Assembly: GCF_030020805.1 (NCBI RefSeq)
Contig: NZ_CP125098.1
Span: 3,929,501 to 3,993,500, forward strand
Length of the DNA stretch: 64,000 nucleotides
Direction: 5' to 3'
From: Paenibacillus sp. RC67
GTDB taxonomy: Bacteria; Bacillota; Bacilli; Paenibacillales; NBRC-103111
Each line of letters starts with the position of its first letter. Within the stretch, counting starts at the first letter, position 1. Under the pieces are notes generated by a model. That model ran no database searches. It was not told the origin of the DNA and saw only the letters and a list, made by a program, of their open reading frames with translations. Made by a program: the position numbers and the translations under genes. Of this stretch, positions 46,863 through 55,023 are shown piece by piece.

Positions 46863-47867
46863 TCAATCTGAGATTGGTTTACAGGTTCTGCGGACAATCA
46901 ATTTTGCTTCGATCAACGCGGAGACAGCTTCTGTTCCTTTTTCTGCGATCATTTGCAGCAGCAGCTCCACTGCTTTTCGGCCCATTTCTTGACGTGGCTG
47001 TGCCATCGTGGTCAACTGTACCCAGTGCAGATTGGCATATTCCAGATCGTCAAATCCGATAACTGACAACTGATCAGGGACACTAATGTTATGTATGGCC
47101 AGCCATTCGAGCGCTCCGATTCCTAACAGGTCGTTAGCTGAGAACACAGCAGTCAAAGATGGATTTTGAGCATACAGCTTGCCCATGGCTTCCCTGCCCG
47201 CTTCTATGGTCCTTCCTCCTGCTACAAGGTTGTTCTCATCCAGAAGACCACAGCTGCTCATCACATCACGATAGCCACGATGCCTTTCATTCCCTGTATG
47301 TGAGGTCTGCGGCATTCCGATGAAGCCGATGTTCTTATGCCCCAAAGAGAGTAAGTATCTTACGGCTATTGTCGCTGCATCATAATGATTGACATCGACG
47401 AACGGAATGGGTAATCCAGCAGGTGTTTTCCGTCTCAGGAAGACAACCGGCTTCTCCAGCTTGGATAGCATATCCACCAATTCGTCATCCAGGCCATCCG
47501 GAGTAATAATCAATCCATCGAACTGCCTCTCAATTGCGTTAGAAATGAACTGCTTTTCTTTGACCGGATTTCGTGACGTATTCCCATAGACCACCTGATA
47601 GCCATGCCCTGCCAAAGAGTCCTCTACGGCGTTGGCGATATCAGAGAAAAAAGGGTCCGAGATTTCGGGAATCATCAGTCCGATTGTGAACGTTTTTTTC
47701 TGAATTAATCCTTTGGCAATTGCGTTTGGCCGGTAATTTAGGGTTTTGATCGCCTCCAAAATATGCAGTTTCGTCTCTTGACTCACGTCGGGATGATTGT
47801 TTATTGCTCTAGACACCGTTGATACAGATACTCCTAAATGCTTTGCTACATCTTTAATATTGGCCAC
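46863..47867 (-). CDS. LacI-family transcriptional regulator
   Basis: A protein of about 334 residues. The helix-turn-helix is NIKDVAKHLGVSVSTVSRAIN with the hinge YRPNAIAKGL. The periplasmic-binding-like domain has IGLMIPEISDPFFSDIANAVE and FDGLIITPDG. The GTG at 47867 is six bases after GGAGGT and is preferred to 47873. It is the first gene of the importer operon, so it is autoregulated, probably through the tandem sites at 47892-47915. Such regulators normally sense sugars or sugar phosphates. Confidence 0.92.
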   Translation of the reverse strand: MANIKDVAKHLGVSVSTVSRAINNHPDVSQETKLHILEAIKTLNYRPNAIAKGLIQKKTFTIGLMIPEISDPFFSDIANAVEDSLAGHGYQVVYGNTSRNPVKEKQFISNAIERQFDGLIITPDGLDDELVDMLSKLEKPVVFLRRKTPAGLPIPFVDVNHYDAATIAVRYLLSLGHKNIGFIGMPQTSHTGNERHRGYRDVMSSCGLLDENNLVAGGRTIEAGREAMGKLYAQNPSLTAVFSANDLLGIGALEWLAIHNISVPDQLSVIGFDDLEYANLHWVQLTTMAQPRQEMGRKAVELLLQMIAEKGTEAVSALIEAKLIVRRTCKPISD

Positions 47868-47891
47868 AATCACACCTCCGTCACATTCGCT

Positions 47892-47929
47892 CCGGTAACG
47901 TTTCCGGTATCGTTTGCAACCCTATTATA
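47892..47929 (-). promoter_or_regulatory. Promoter -10 and tandem LacI-type operator sites
   Basis: Two adjacent 12-base units, CCGGTAACGTTT (47892-47903) and CCGGTATCGTTT (47904-47915), differ at one base and carry the central CG typical of LacI-family half-sites. A minus-strand TATAAT lies at 47924-47929, so the units cover the region just downstream of the transcription start. No good -35 is visible. Confidence 0.6.
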
Positions 47930-48021
47930 AGGGACAGGAAATGCTCTTGTGTGATAAGTTATTGTAAAGATGAGGAAATGAGAATTTTAATTAATATAGT
48001 TAATTATTACTGGTGTTAATT

Positions 48022-48060
48022 AAAAAAAGCTCGTATTGGGTATGTCCCAAATACGAACTT
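48022..48060 (-). terminator. Rho-independent terminator after the NmrA-like gene
   Basis: On the minus strand a stem of about 13 pairs (TCGTATTTGGG against CCCAATACGA, one mismatch) is followed by seven T, 34 bases past the stop. Confidence 0.85.
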
Positions 48061-48093
48061 GTAGAATGTTTAGAGTTTGTTTCACATTAGTTT

Positions 48094-48960
48094 TTAGCGA
48101 AATTGTTCTATCTGTTCCTGCAAAAAAGCATCAAGGGTTCGCGGATCTCTCCCAAGCAAGCCTTTCACCGTGTAGGTAGGCATTTCGGGGATGACCGTGG
48201 CCATCGTCTGGATTTCAACGACATGGTTCGCAATCCATGAAGGCATCTGTGCATATTGAATAAGATCGTTTAGCAATTCCTCTCTACTCCTATCAACGTA
48301 ACGAATGGTCCTATTGAGCAAGAAAGATAGCTTAGCTGCAATATGCGGGTAGCTGTAGGTTTCCGAGCCGGTAAGGGTATAGGTTCGGCCTGCAACCTCT
48401 CGATTGGTAAGGACTTCAGCAGCCACGTCGGCAATATCCCGGCAGTCTATGAAGTTACAAGGAGAGTCCCCCATGCAGCCCCAAAAAACATCTTGTGCTC
48501 TGATCGATGGCGCAAAGCGTAGTAAATTTTGCATAAAGGCATAGGGGCGCAGCAGAGTGCCCGTGATCCCTGCTTGTGACAGGAAGCCTTCAATCTCTTG
48601 ATGCCAGCCCGCTATGGCTACCGGAGATCTGCTATCATAGACTGGACTTGATATCTTAACGATATGCTCCACTCCAGCTTCGACAGCAGTACGAATGATG
48701 GAAGTCTCTAATTCAACTTGTCTAGGACTGTTGGACATGGCAAGGAAGAGCTGGCTGGCTCCTGCAAATGCGTGACGCAGTGAACCGGTATCGGAAGCGT
48801 CAGCCGATGCGATCTCGATCATGGAGAGCTCTGCCTCCCCTAGCTGACTTCGCAGCTTATCTGGCTCCCTGCTCAACGCCCTTACGGGTACCCCAAGCTC
48901 AACCATGCGCTTTAATAGCGCCCCTCCAATTACACCTGTTGCTCCAATAATAGTTATCAT
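48094..48960 (-). CDS. NmrA-like NAD(P)-binding reductase
   Basis: A 288-residue atypical SDR. ITIIGATGVIGGALL is the cofactor loop, RALSREPDKL suggests NADP binding, and TLLRPYAFMQNLL and TYTLTGSETYSY match the NmrA/QOR2-type family. It lacks a clear Tyr-x-x-x-Lys pair, so it may be a redox sensor or quinone reductase. It lies 23 bases after the membrane-protein gene in a MarR-linked operon. Confidence 0.85.
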   Translation of the reverse strand: MITIIGATGVIGGALLKRMVELGVPVRALSREPDKLRSQLGEAELSMIEIASADASDTGSLRHAFAGASQLFLAMSNSPRQVELETSIIRTAVEAGVEHIVKISSPVYDSRSPVAIAGWHQEIEGFLSQAGITGTLLRPYAFMQNLLRFAPSIRAQDVFWGCMGDSPCNFIDCRDIADVAAEVLTNREVAGRTYTLTGSETYSYPHIAAKLSFLLNRTIRYVDRSREELLNDLIQYAQMPSWIANHVVEIQTMATVIPEMPTYTVKGLLGRDPRTLDAFLQEQIEQFR

Positions 48961-48983
48961 CTTTAATCTCCTCCATCGGTAAC

Positions 48984-49475
48984 TTAGTTATGTAATACGA
49001 AACATGATGTAGTACGGCTTTGGCGCCAACGCCAAGTCATAATCGTGCAAGCAATCGCTCCCGATAACGGAAAGTCAAACCAGACACGTTGAATCCAATC
49101 CCATTGGGCGTAGGATAGAACCATTTCCAATAAGCCCAGTGTTGCCCATGCAGTAAGTAAGCCTAATGAAGCTCCAATTATCGCGAACATCGTTACCGCT
49201 ACTATACGGGGCATCCGAATCATCCAGCGTACATCACCTCCTTTGCTGCGCAGCCAAAGCCCTAGCAGCCAGGCCATTATGGCCGATGCTCCTCCTATAG
49301 TGGTCAGTGCTCCAATCTGAAGATTTCTATCGGCAGTGATCAGACCCCCAAGCCCTGCCATAACGGCAGGAGATACATAGGCCATCAGTACTTCACGCCA
49401 CAGCACGAACGCATTGGTATTGCTTTTGATAGCAGAAGCTCCTTCCATTTTCCTCCGGTAATGCATGTTGTTCAT
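48984..49475 (-). CDS. Small integral membrane protein, unknown function
   Basis: A protein of about 163 residues that I do not recognise. Four hydrophobic segments are visible (around VSPAVMAGLGGLI, IGGASAIMAWLLGLWL, IVAVTMFAIIGASLGLL and FPLSGAIACTIMTW). The ATG at 49475 lies about nine bases after AGAGGAG; the frame extends to 49523. It sits between a MarR gene and an NmrA-like reductase on the same strand, behind a palindrome, so it may be part of a stress-responsive unit. Confidence 0.65.
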   Translation of the reverse strand: MNNMHYRRKMEGASAIKSNTNAFVLWREVLMAYVSPAVMAGLGGLITADRNLQIGALTTIGGASAIMAWLLGLWLRSKGGDVRWMIRMPRIVAVTMFAIIGASLGLLTAWATLGLLEMVLSYAQWDWIQRVWFDFPLSGAIACTIMTWRWRQSRTTSCFVLHN

Positions 49476-49533
49476 ATCACCATGCTCCTCTCTCTCCACT
49501 CCTGTTATTTGATCATTCAGCATCTTCTTTTAT

Positions 49534-49553
49534 ATAATTAGTATCCTAACTAT
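49534..49553. promoter_or_regulatory. MarR-type operator
   Basis: ATAATTAG and CTAACTAT arms (one mismatch) flank a four-base centre, TATC. This is the spacing and AT-rich style of MarR-family operators. It lies 59 bases upstream of the membrane-protein ATG and 64 bases past the MarR gene stop. Confidence 0.55.
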
Positions 49554-49561
49554 ATAGCGAT

Positions 49562-49587
49562 GAAAACGGGCTAGCTTAACTAGCCCC
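49562..49587 (-). terminator. Terminator after the MarR gene
   Basis: On the minus strand GGGCTAG pairs with CTAGCCC around a five-base loop, followed by GTTTTC. The T-run is short, so termination may be partial. Confidence 0.6.
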
Positions 49588-49617
49588 TTCAACCCTCAAT
49601 ATATTGCTTTTAATGAC

Positions 49618-50160
49618 TTAGGTCTCCTCCGGCTCCTCCGTGAGTGCGGAGATCCCCTGTGTGACTCTACCCAACAGATCGAGAAAAACCGATCGTTCTT
49701 CCCTGCTTAACAAGTTAACCATAGCTTCCATCCTCTTGAAATGCTCCTGCGCCATATCACGCAGCTTCTTGTCTCCTTGTTCTGTTAGTATGACCGCTTT
49801 CTGCCGGCCATCTTGTGAACTGGTTCGTCGAGATACAAGGCCATCCCTTGCAAGCGTATCAATGAGACCCGTCACCGTTGCTCTTGTGACTCCCAGATGC
49901 TCTGCAAGCTGTGACGGCAGCTCCTCTCCTTCGTTATCCTCCAGATCCGCTAATAAGCGATATCGCCCTGTAGACAACCCAAATCTGGAAAAATGAACTT
50001 CTGCAGCATGCTCCAGCTTAGCTCCCGCCGCCATGAGTCTGGAAGCAACAAGCACCGCTTGCACATCTACGTCCAGCTCATAGCGGTCCATCTGACGCTT
50101 CATTTGTTCAAGCGTGGGAGCCATTTGCTGATCATTTGGAATATGGTTTTCGTTTGTCAT
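49618..50160 (-). CDS. MarR-family transcriptional regulator
   Basis: A protein of about 180 residues with a winged helix-turn-helix (ELPSQLAEHLGVTRATVTGLIDTLARDGLV, split across helices 3-4) and dimerisation helices at both ends. The ATG at 50160 has no ribosome binding site, but a promoter just upstream would place the transcript start at or near it. A TTG at 50196 is the other in-frame option but lies inside the -35 box. It probably represses the operon at 49475 and itself. Confidence 0.88.
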   Translation of the reverse strand: MTNENHIPNDQQMAPTLEQMKRQMDRYELDVDVQAVLVASRLMAAGAKLEHAAEVHFSRFGLSTGRYRLLADLEDNEGEELPSQLAEHLGVTRATVTGLIDTLARDGLVSRRTSSQDGRQKAVILTEQGDKKLRDMAQEHFKRMEAMVNLLSREERSVFLDLLGRVTQGISALTEEPEET

Positions 50161-50166
50161 GAATAT

Positions 50167-50196
50167 AGTATGGCACCTAATTACTTTTCCTGTCAA
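50167..50196 (-). promoter_or_regulatory. Promoter of the MarR gene, probably leaderless transcript
   Basis: A perfect TTGACA (50191-50196) and CATACT (50167-50172) are 18 bases apart on the minus strand. Transcription would start about six or seven bases further on, at the ATG at 50158-50160, and no Shine-Dalgarno sequence is present. Confidence 0.55.
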
Positions 50197-50227
50197 TTCA
50201 TTTTTTTCTTATCCTTAGGCAAGCCTG

Positions 50228-51010
50228 TTATTTAGCTGCTTTTGTTCCTTGTGTTAATTTGTTTTGATCAATCGGAATTTGCGCCTTCCAGGTTCCCTTC
50301 ATTTTCCCGATTCGATTGATGCTCACATTCAATTGAATGGACGGGGGAAGCTTCGTACCGCTTGTGACGAAGGCAAGCAAGCCTTCCGGCTGATCCTTTT
50401 CTGCGATGCCAACGTCCAGCTCTTTGCCTTGGGCATCCGTTAAGTAAAATGGCAGCCGATCCGGCTTGCTCGTACCGATGAAGCTTAGAACGCTAAATCC
50501 TTCAAGTCCGGGCTCTTGATAAGTCGGATTTTCTACTTGGGTTCCATTTTTCTTCCCATCCTGAAGTACATTCAGCCCTTTAGTATCGAATTCATAGGGC
50601 ACTAAGCTTCCATCCGCCTTTTTGATACGGTAATGAACGAGAATTTTGGTATCTTCAACAACCATTTCTGTAAAATGAACCGTAATGCCTTGATCGGTTA
50701 TTTGCTGATCCATCGGAATCGATAATCCATTAGAAATCGCACTTTTCACACGGTCATCGACCAGACCATTAATATTGGCTTCGCTGTTGAAAAAATAAGA
50801 CGTTCCGCCCAAGGAAGCAAATACGCTGGTGGGTATTAAAATAGCTGCTGCTATGCTGAATGCTACTAATTTTTTCTTCATTTTCTTCGTCTCCTTTTTG
50901 CGGTGAAACTCCCTAAACGATTGTCTGACACGCTCATCAACTTCATCGGGTATCACCGCTTCTTCGATTTGGTGTTCTAGCGCCTGCTCAATTTTTTTTG
51001 ATAAAGACAT
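50228..51010 (-). CDS. DUF4179 anti-sigma-type membrane protein
   Basis: A 260-residue single-pass protein. A cytoplasmic N-terminus of about 45 residues (DEVDERVRQSFREFHRKK) precedes a membrane helix (LVAFSIAAAILIPTSVFA, about residues 48-65). The extracytoplasmic domain matches DUF4179 (GITVHFTEMVVEDTKILVHYRI). Such proteins are encoded next to sigma-70-family genes and are thought to be their anti-sigma partners. Its start overlaps the sigma gene by 23 bases, with GGGGAGGA before the ATG. Confidence 0.85.
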   Translation of the reverse strand: MSLSKKIEQALEHQIEEAVIPDEVDERVRQSFREFHRKKETKKMKKKLVAFSIAAAILIPTSVFASLGGTSYFFNSEANINGLVDDRVKSAISNGLSIPMDQQITDQGITVHFTEMVVEDTKILVHYRIKKADGSLVPYEFDTKGLNVLQDGKKNGTQVENPTYQEPGLEGFSVLSFIGTSKPDRLPFYLTDAQGKELDVGIAEKDQPEGLLAFVTSGTKLPPSIQLNVSINRIGKMKGTWKAQIPIDQNKLTQGTKAAK

Positions 51011-51575
51011 GTTGATATTCCTCCCCGTCCAGTTCCGTGTCGAACCTTTGCCGTAATTGCTTCAATGCCAGATGGACTCTTGATTTGGCCGTGCCTGTCG
51101 GAATTTGCAGCAGCTCGGCAATTTGCTCATAAGAATAATCGTAGTAAAAGCGGTAAATCACCACGATCCTAAGCTTGTAAGGCAGCCGATTGATCGTCTC
51201 TTGCAGCTCTCTTTGGGATTCGCTTTCGATTAGAGCTTCACCAGGCAGTTCTACTTGCGGCTCTTCACCTAGACGGGTATGTTTTTCTACCAACCGGAAT
51301 CTTCTCCATATTTGTCTTCGCCAATTACTCACTTGCCGGATCACAATGCCATTTAACCAAAAGAGGAATGGACGCTTGCGATCGTAGCCCGGCAATGCCC
51401 GCCACAGCTGATAGTAGATCTCATTGACGATATCGTTGACATCTTCTTTATTGCGAACCAGCATGGCGACCGTGCCATGAACTTTTTTCCGGGTCATACC
51501 ATAGATCACTTCCAGGGCTTCTTCATCCCCGGTCATCAAACGGTCTAACCACTGTTCTAAATTTTCATCATTCAT
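50988..51575 (-). CDS. RNA polymerase sigma factor, ECF type
   Basis: A 195-residue sigma-70-family protein with region 2 (NKEDVNDIVNEIYYQLWRALPGY) and region 4 (INRLPYKLRIVVIYRFYYDYSYEQIAELLQIPTGTAKSRV, split at the helix-turn-helix). Region 1.1 and region 3 are absent. Upstream, TGCAAC (51618-51623) and CGTGTA (51597-51602), 15 bases apart, vaguely resemble an ECF autoregulated promoter. Partner: the overlapping DUF4179 gene. The signal it answers is unknown. Confidence 0.9.
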   Translation of the reverse strand: MNDENLEQWLDRLMTGDEEALEVIYGMTRKKVHGTVAMLVRNKEDVNDIVNEIYYQLWRALPGYDRKRPFLFWLNGIVIRQVSNWRRQIWRRFRLVEKHTRLGEEPQVELPGEALIESESQRELQETINRLPYKLRIVVIYRFYYDYSYEQIAELLQIPTGTAKSRVHLALKQLRQRFDTELDGEEYQHVFIKKN

Positions 51576-51650
51576 TGGAGGCCCCCTGAAATTGTATACA
51601 CGATGTATTGGCTCCTAGTTGCAATTGGTTCACTACTATTCAATAGTTTT

Positions 51651-53108
51651 TTATTTTCTTTTTGATGACTTGGGCAAGAAGCTTATACATATACAACCGA
51701 CCCAAGCCATTAATCCGCTAGCTGCAACGGAAACGGCAAATGCCTTTATATAATCTTCCAGACTAGCTTCTGAAAGTGTATGGCCCAGCATAGAAGTGAA
51801 CACAATACCAATAAAAGCCACGCCTAAAGAATTAGCTAAGTACATAAATGTTGTAAACAAGCCAGAACCTGTCCCTGCGACACTAACCGGGATTTCACCG
51901 AAAACCATATTGGCCAATGGCGTAGTAGCCATTCCAAGACCTAAACCGTACACCAGCAATACGATGACATTGTAAAAAGACAGCATATGTTTCGGATCTA
52001 TATACAGAGTCACAATGAGCAACAAATTGCAAACTCCCATCGTCAGAGTGCCTGTCTGCAGTACAGCTCTTCCCCATCTCTTCATCATCCTTGAGGATAA
52101 CAAAGAAGTGACAAAGAAACCGGAACCAAGCGGAAGAAAGACTAGGCTCGTAGATTCAAGATCATACTGCAAGCCGGATTGTACATAGTAATTCAAGATG
52201 AAGAAGAAGGCAAACATGCTGAGATAGATCACGATAACCGTCACGATTCCCATGCTAAAGGAACTTATTTTAAATATCGATAGATCGATCAAAGGCCAAC
52301 TCTTCTGCTTCTGCTTCCAAATCTGTACCGCAATAAAGGCCAGAAGGATTAGTATCGATAGTATCAGACAATCCCATGTCCACAGAGGCCAACCTTGTTG
52401 GTGTCCTGCGCTCAGAGGATATAGGAGCATTAGCAAGCCAAGAATCAACAGGACCGTCCCTGTCCAGTCAATGCTCTGCTTCGCGGACCCGCGAGAATTG
52501 GGAACAATAGGAATAAAGAGTAAGACCAATAGACCGAAGGGTACATTAAAAAGGAATACTATGCGCCAGCTAAGTCCCCAAAGATTCCAGTCAACCAGAA
52601 AACCTCCCAGGATTAAGCCGAGTGTAAATCCAACTCCAATCAATGCCCCGTAGATGGCAAAAACCAGTCCTTTTTCTCTTGGAAGAAAACTGCTCTGTAT
52701 AATAGACAGTACTTGTGGTTGAATCATTGCAGCGGATAGTCCTTGAAAAATTCGGATAATGATTAACAACGTGGGATTCGAGGTTACACCACCTATTACA
52801 GATGTCAATGTAAACCCTAATACTCCGATGAATAGGATCCGTTTGCGGCCATACATATCACCTAGCTTGCCGCCCAATATCAATGCTATAGCCAAACCTA
52901 GCGAGTATCCTGAGAATATAAGCTGTGCTTCGGAAAAACTGGCATTCAAGCTTCTCTGGATGAGCGGAAGCGCAACCTGCATCATGTAGTTATTTAATGA
53001 GATTAACAATGTGGAAAGCAGAAGGAGAGCCAGCGTATACCAGCGTCTCGGATCAACCTGCTGTTCTGCTTCCGCATCCTTAGTGCATGCTTCTGATATA
53101 GGTTTCAT
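51651..53108 (-). CDS. MFS transporter, DHA2 family, in siderophore operon
   Basis: A 485-residue transporter with 14 predicted helices. LGDMYGRKRILFIGV (motif A), RIFQGLSAAMIQPQVLS and NVPFGLLVLLFIP fit the DHA2 group. It starts 18 bases after the siderophore ATPase gene on the same strand, so it is probably the last gene of the Fur-controlled operon. This suggests export of a siderophore or of its emptied form, although ordinary drug efflux cannot be excluded. Confidence 0.88.
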   Translation of the reverse strand: MKPISEACTKDAEAEQQVDPRRWYTLALLLLSTLLISLNNYMMQVALPLIQRSLNASFSEAQLIFSGYSLGLAIALILGGKLGDMYGRKRILFIGVLGFTLTSVIGGVTSNPTLLIIIRIFQGLSAAMIQPQVLSIIQSSFLPREKGLVFAIYGALIGVGFTLGLILGGFLVDWNLWGLSWRIVFLFNVPFGLLVLLFIPIVPNSRGSAKQSIDWTGTVLLILGLLMLLYPLSAGHQQGWPLWTWDCLILSILILLAFIAVQIWKQKQKSWPLIDLSIFKISSFSMGIVTVIVIYLSMFAFFFILNYYVQSGLQYDLESTSLVFLPLGSGFFVTSLLSSRMMKRWGRAVLQTGTLTMGVCNLLLIVTLYIDPKHMLSFYNVIVLLVYGLGLGMATTPLANMVFGEIPVSVAGTGSGLFTTFMYLANSLGVAFIGIVFTSMLGHTLSEASLEDYIKAFAVSVAASGLMAWVGCICISFLPKSSKRK

Positions 53109-53126
53109 TGGGCTCCCTCCCAGTTA

Positions 53127-53921
53127 TTAAGAGTAGGCTGGCGGGCTATAGGAGATAGCTAATCTGCCATTGATAGGATGGGTGTAGATTTCACAATCGA
53201 TCTCATACACTTGGCGAATGAGCTCCTTAGTCAAAACTTCATCAGGCCTTCCACTTGCTACTACTCTCCCGCCTTTGACAACATAAAGAACATCGCAATA
53301 CATGGCAGCAAGAGATAGATCATGCAATGCCGCCAATGTGGCTATACGTAATGATTTGACAATCGATAAAATCTGGAGCTGATACTTAATATCCAAATGA
53401 TTCGTAGGCTCATCCAGCACTAAAAATTCAGGCTGCTGTGCAATGGCACGAGCCAGAATAACCCTTTGCTTCTCACCGCCGGATAGTGTCGAATAGCTTC
53501 TATCGGAGTAACCGAGCAGATCCACCTTTTGCAGGGCTTCATTAACGATACCATAATCCTCCTTGCGATCTGATTCCATAAGATGCTTGTGAGGCGTTCT
53601 CCCCATCATCACCATCTCATGTACGGTAAAATCAAAACTCATGTCATTAAATTGCCCCACGACGGCCATTTTTCGAAAAATGGACTTGGGACTTGATTTC
53701 ACTACATCTCTGTCGTCCAAAAATACCGATCCTTTTCTAGGTTTAAGTACTTTATATATGCTTTTTAGAAGCGTTGATTTGCCACAGCCATTTGGACCAA
53801 TGATCCCCACGAATTTACCGCTGCCAACCTGAAGCGAAATATTTTTTACAATATCGGTCCCAGATAAAGAAACAGCGATATCACTCACTTTTAATTCCAA
53901 GCTACTTGCCTCCAAACCCAT
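53127..53921 (-). CDS. Iron-siderophore ABC transporter ATPase
   Basis: A 264-residue FecE/FhuC-type ATPase. Walker A is GIIGPNGCGKSTLLKS, the signature is TLSGGEKQRVILARAI and Walker B is FLVLDEPTNHLDIKYQ, followed by the H-loop AALHDLSLAA. It partners the FecCD permease encoded upstream, whose 3' end it overlaps by 20 bases. Confidence 0.93.
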   Translation of the reverse strand: MGLEASSLELKVSDIAVSLSGTDIVKNISLQVGSGKFVGIIGPNGCGKSTLLKSIYKVLKPRKGSVFLDDRDVVKSSPKSIFRKMAVVGQFNDMSFDFTVHEMVMMGRTPHKHLMESDRKEDYGIVNEALQKVDLLGYSDRSYSTLSGGEKQRVILARAIAQQPEFLVLDEPTNHLDIKYQLQILSIVKSLRIATLAALHDLSLAAMYCDVLYVVKGGRVVASGRPDEVLTKELIRQVYEIDCEIYTHPINGRLAISYSPPAYS

Positions 53922-55020
53922 AGTTTTTTTTCATTACCATATACATAAACATAGGTGCCCCCAGAAGAGCGGTCACTATCCCGATGGGAAGCTCACTATT
54001 GGGTATAATCGATCTGGACAAGACATCGGTCCAAATCATAAACATAGCACCTAAAAGGATGGAAACGGGTAAAAGCCGCCTATGATCGGAGCCAACCATG
54101 CTTCTAACGATGTGGGGAATGATCAAGCCAACGAAGCCAATGATGCCGCATTCCGCTACCATAAATCCTGTCAGGATGGAGCAAATAACCATGTAGAACC
54201 TTCGGTAAGCGTTCAGGTTAATCCCCAAGGTAACCGCTGTTTCTTCCCCCGTCAGCATCGTATTCATAATTCTTGCTTGAAACAGGAAAAAGACTGCGGC
54301 AAAAACGATCACGATAGCTAGAAGCATTAACTTGTCCCACTTGGCTGAGGCTAAGCTCCCCATGGTCCAAAAGGTGACCGATCGAATGCCTTCTGCATCC
54401 TTGGCAAAAAACACGATAAAGCTGGAAAAAGCGCTGCAAAGAGCATGGATAACGGTGCCTGCCAGCACCAACTTAATGGAAGACATTTTACCGCTTAGAT
54501 TGGCTACAACGAGAACTAAAGTAGCAGCGCCTAAGGCGCCAAGAAAAGCCCAGAACGCAGTGCCCATGCTTCCGATGATTCCAGCCGTCCCAAATCCGAT
54601 CATAATGGAAAAGGTAGCACCTAAAGAGGCGCCTGACGATATCCCTAATATATACGGATCAGCCAGCGGATTTTGCACGGACGCTTGCATGACTGTACCG
54701 CACAAAGCCAACCCGGCACCGATAAGCATCGCTAGCAACACTCTGGGAAAACGAATACTCCATACAATATCCGTGTGGATGGCTAAAGATTGCTCATTCA
54801 ATGATCCCGATGAAATCCCTGACATCTGGTAGACCACAATCCTCAGAGAATCGCTAAAGGGAACCGACACTTGTCCGATGGACAAGGCAATTCCTACAGA
54901 ACAAACCAAAGCTGCGATTAATGAAATGGTGGTTATTATGAAGATCAAACGCTTTTTTAATAAAAACTCATATGCCCTTGTGGTGCTTGTCAACGTTCCA
55001 CGCTCTTGTATCATCGACAT
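53902..55020 (-). CDS. Iron-siderophore ABC transporter permease, FecCD family
   Basis: A 372-residue permease with about 9-10 membrane helices. RFPRVLLAMLIGAGLALCGTVMQ, NPLADPYILGISSGASLGA and GLIIPHIVRSMVGSDHRRLLP are FecCD signatures. Only one permease gene is present, so it should act as a homodimer, as in BtuC. It lies three bases after the binding-protein gene. Confidence 0.93.
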   Translation of the reverse strand: MSMIQERGTLTSTTRAYEFLLKKRLIFIITTISLIAALVCSVGIALSIGQVSVPFSDSLRIVVYQMSGISSGSLNEQSLAIHTDIVWSIRFPRVLLAMLIGAGLALCGTVMQASVQNPLADPYILGISSGASLGATFSIMIGFGTAGIIGSMGTAFWAFLGALGAATLVLVVANLSGKMSSIKLVLAGTVIHALCSAFSSFIVFFAKDAEGIRSVTFWTMGSLASAKWDKLMLLAIVIVFAAVFFLFQARIMNTMLTGEETAVTLGINLNAYRRFYMVICSILTGFMVAECGIIGFVGLIIPHIVRSMVGSDHRRLLPVSILLGAMFMIWTDVLSRSIIPNSELPIGIVTALLGAPMFMYMVMKKNYGFGGK

Positions 55021-55023
55021 GAT

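Noticed and set aside
51636..51660. ACTATTCAATAGT palindrome followed by T on the plus strand considered as a terminator
   Set aside because: The stem is almost all A/T and no plus-strand gene precedes it.
54332..54832. Plus-strand open frame of 166 residues
   Set aside because: Antisense shadow of the FecCD permease.
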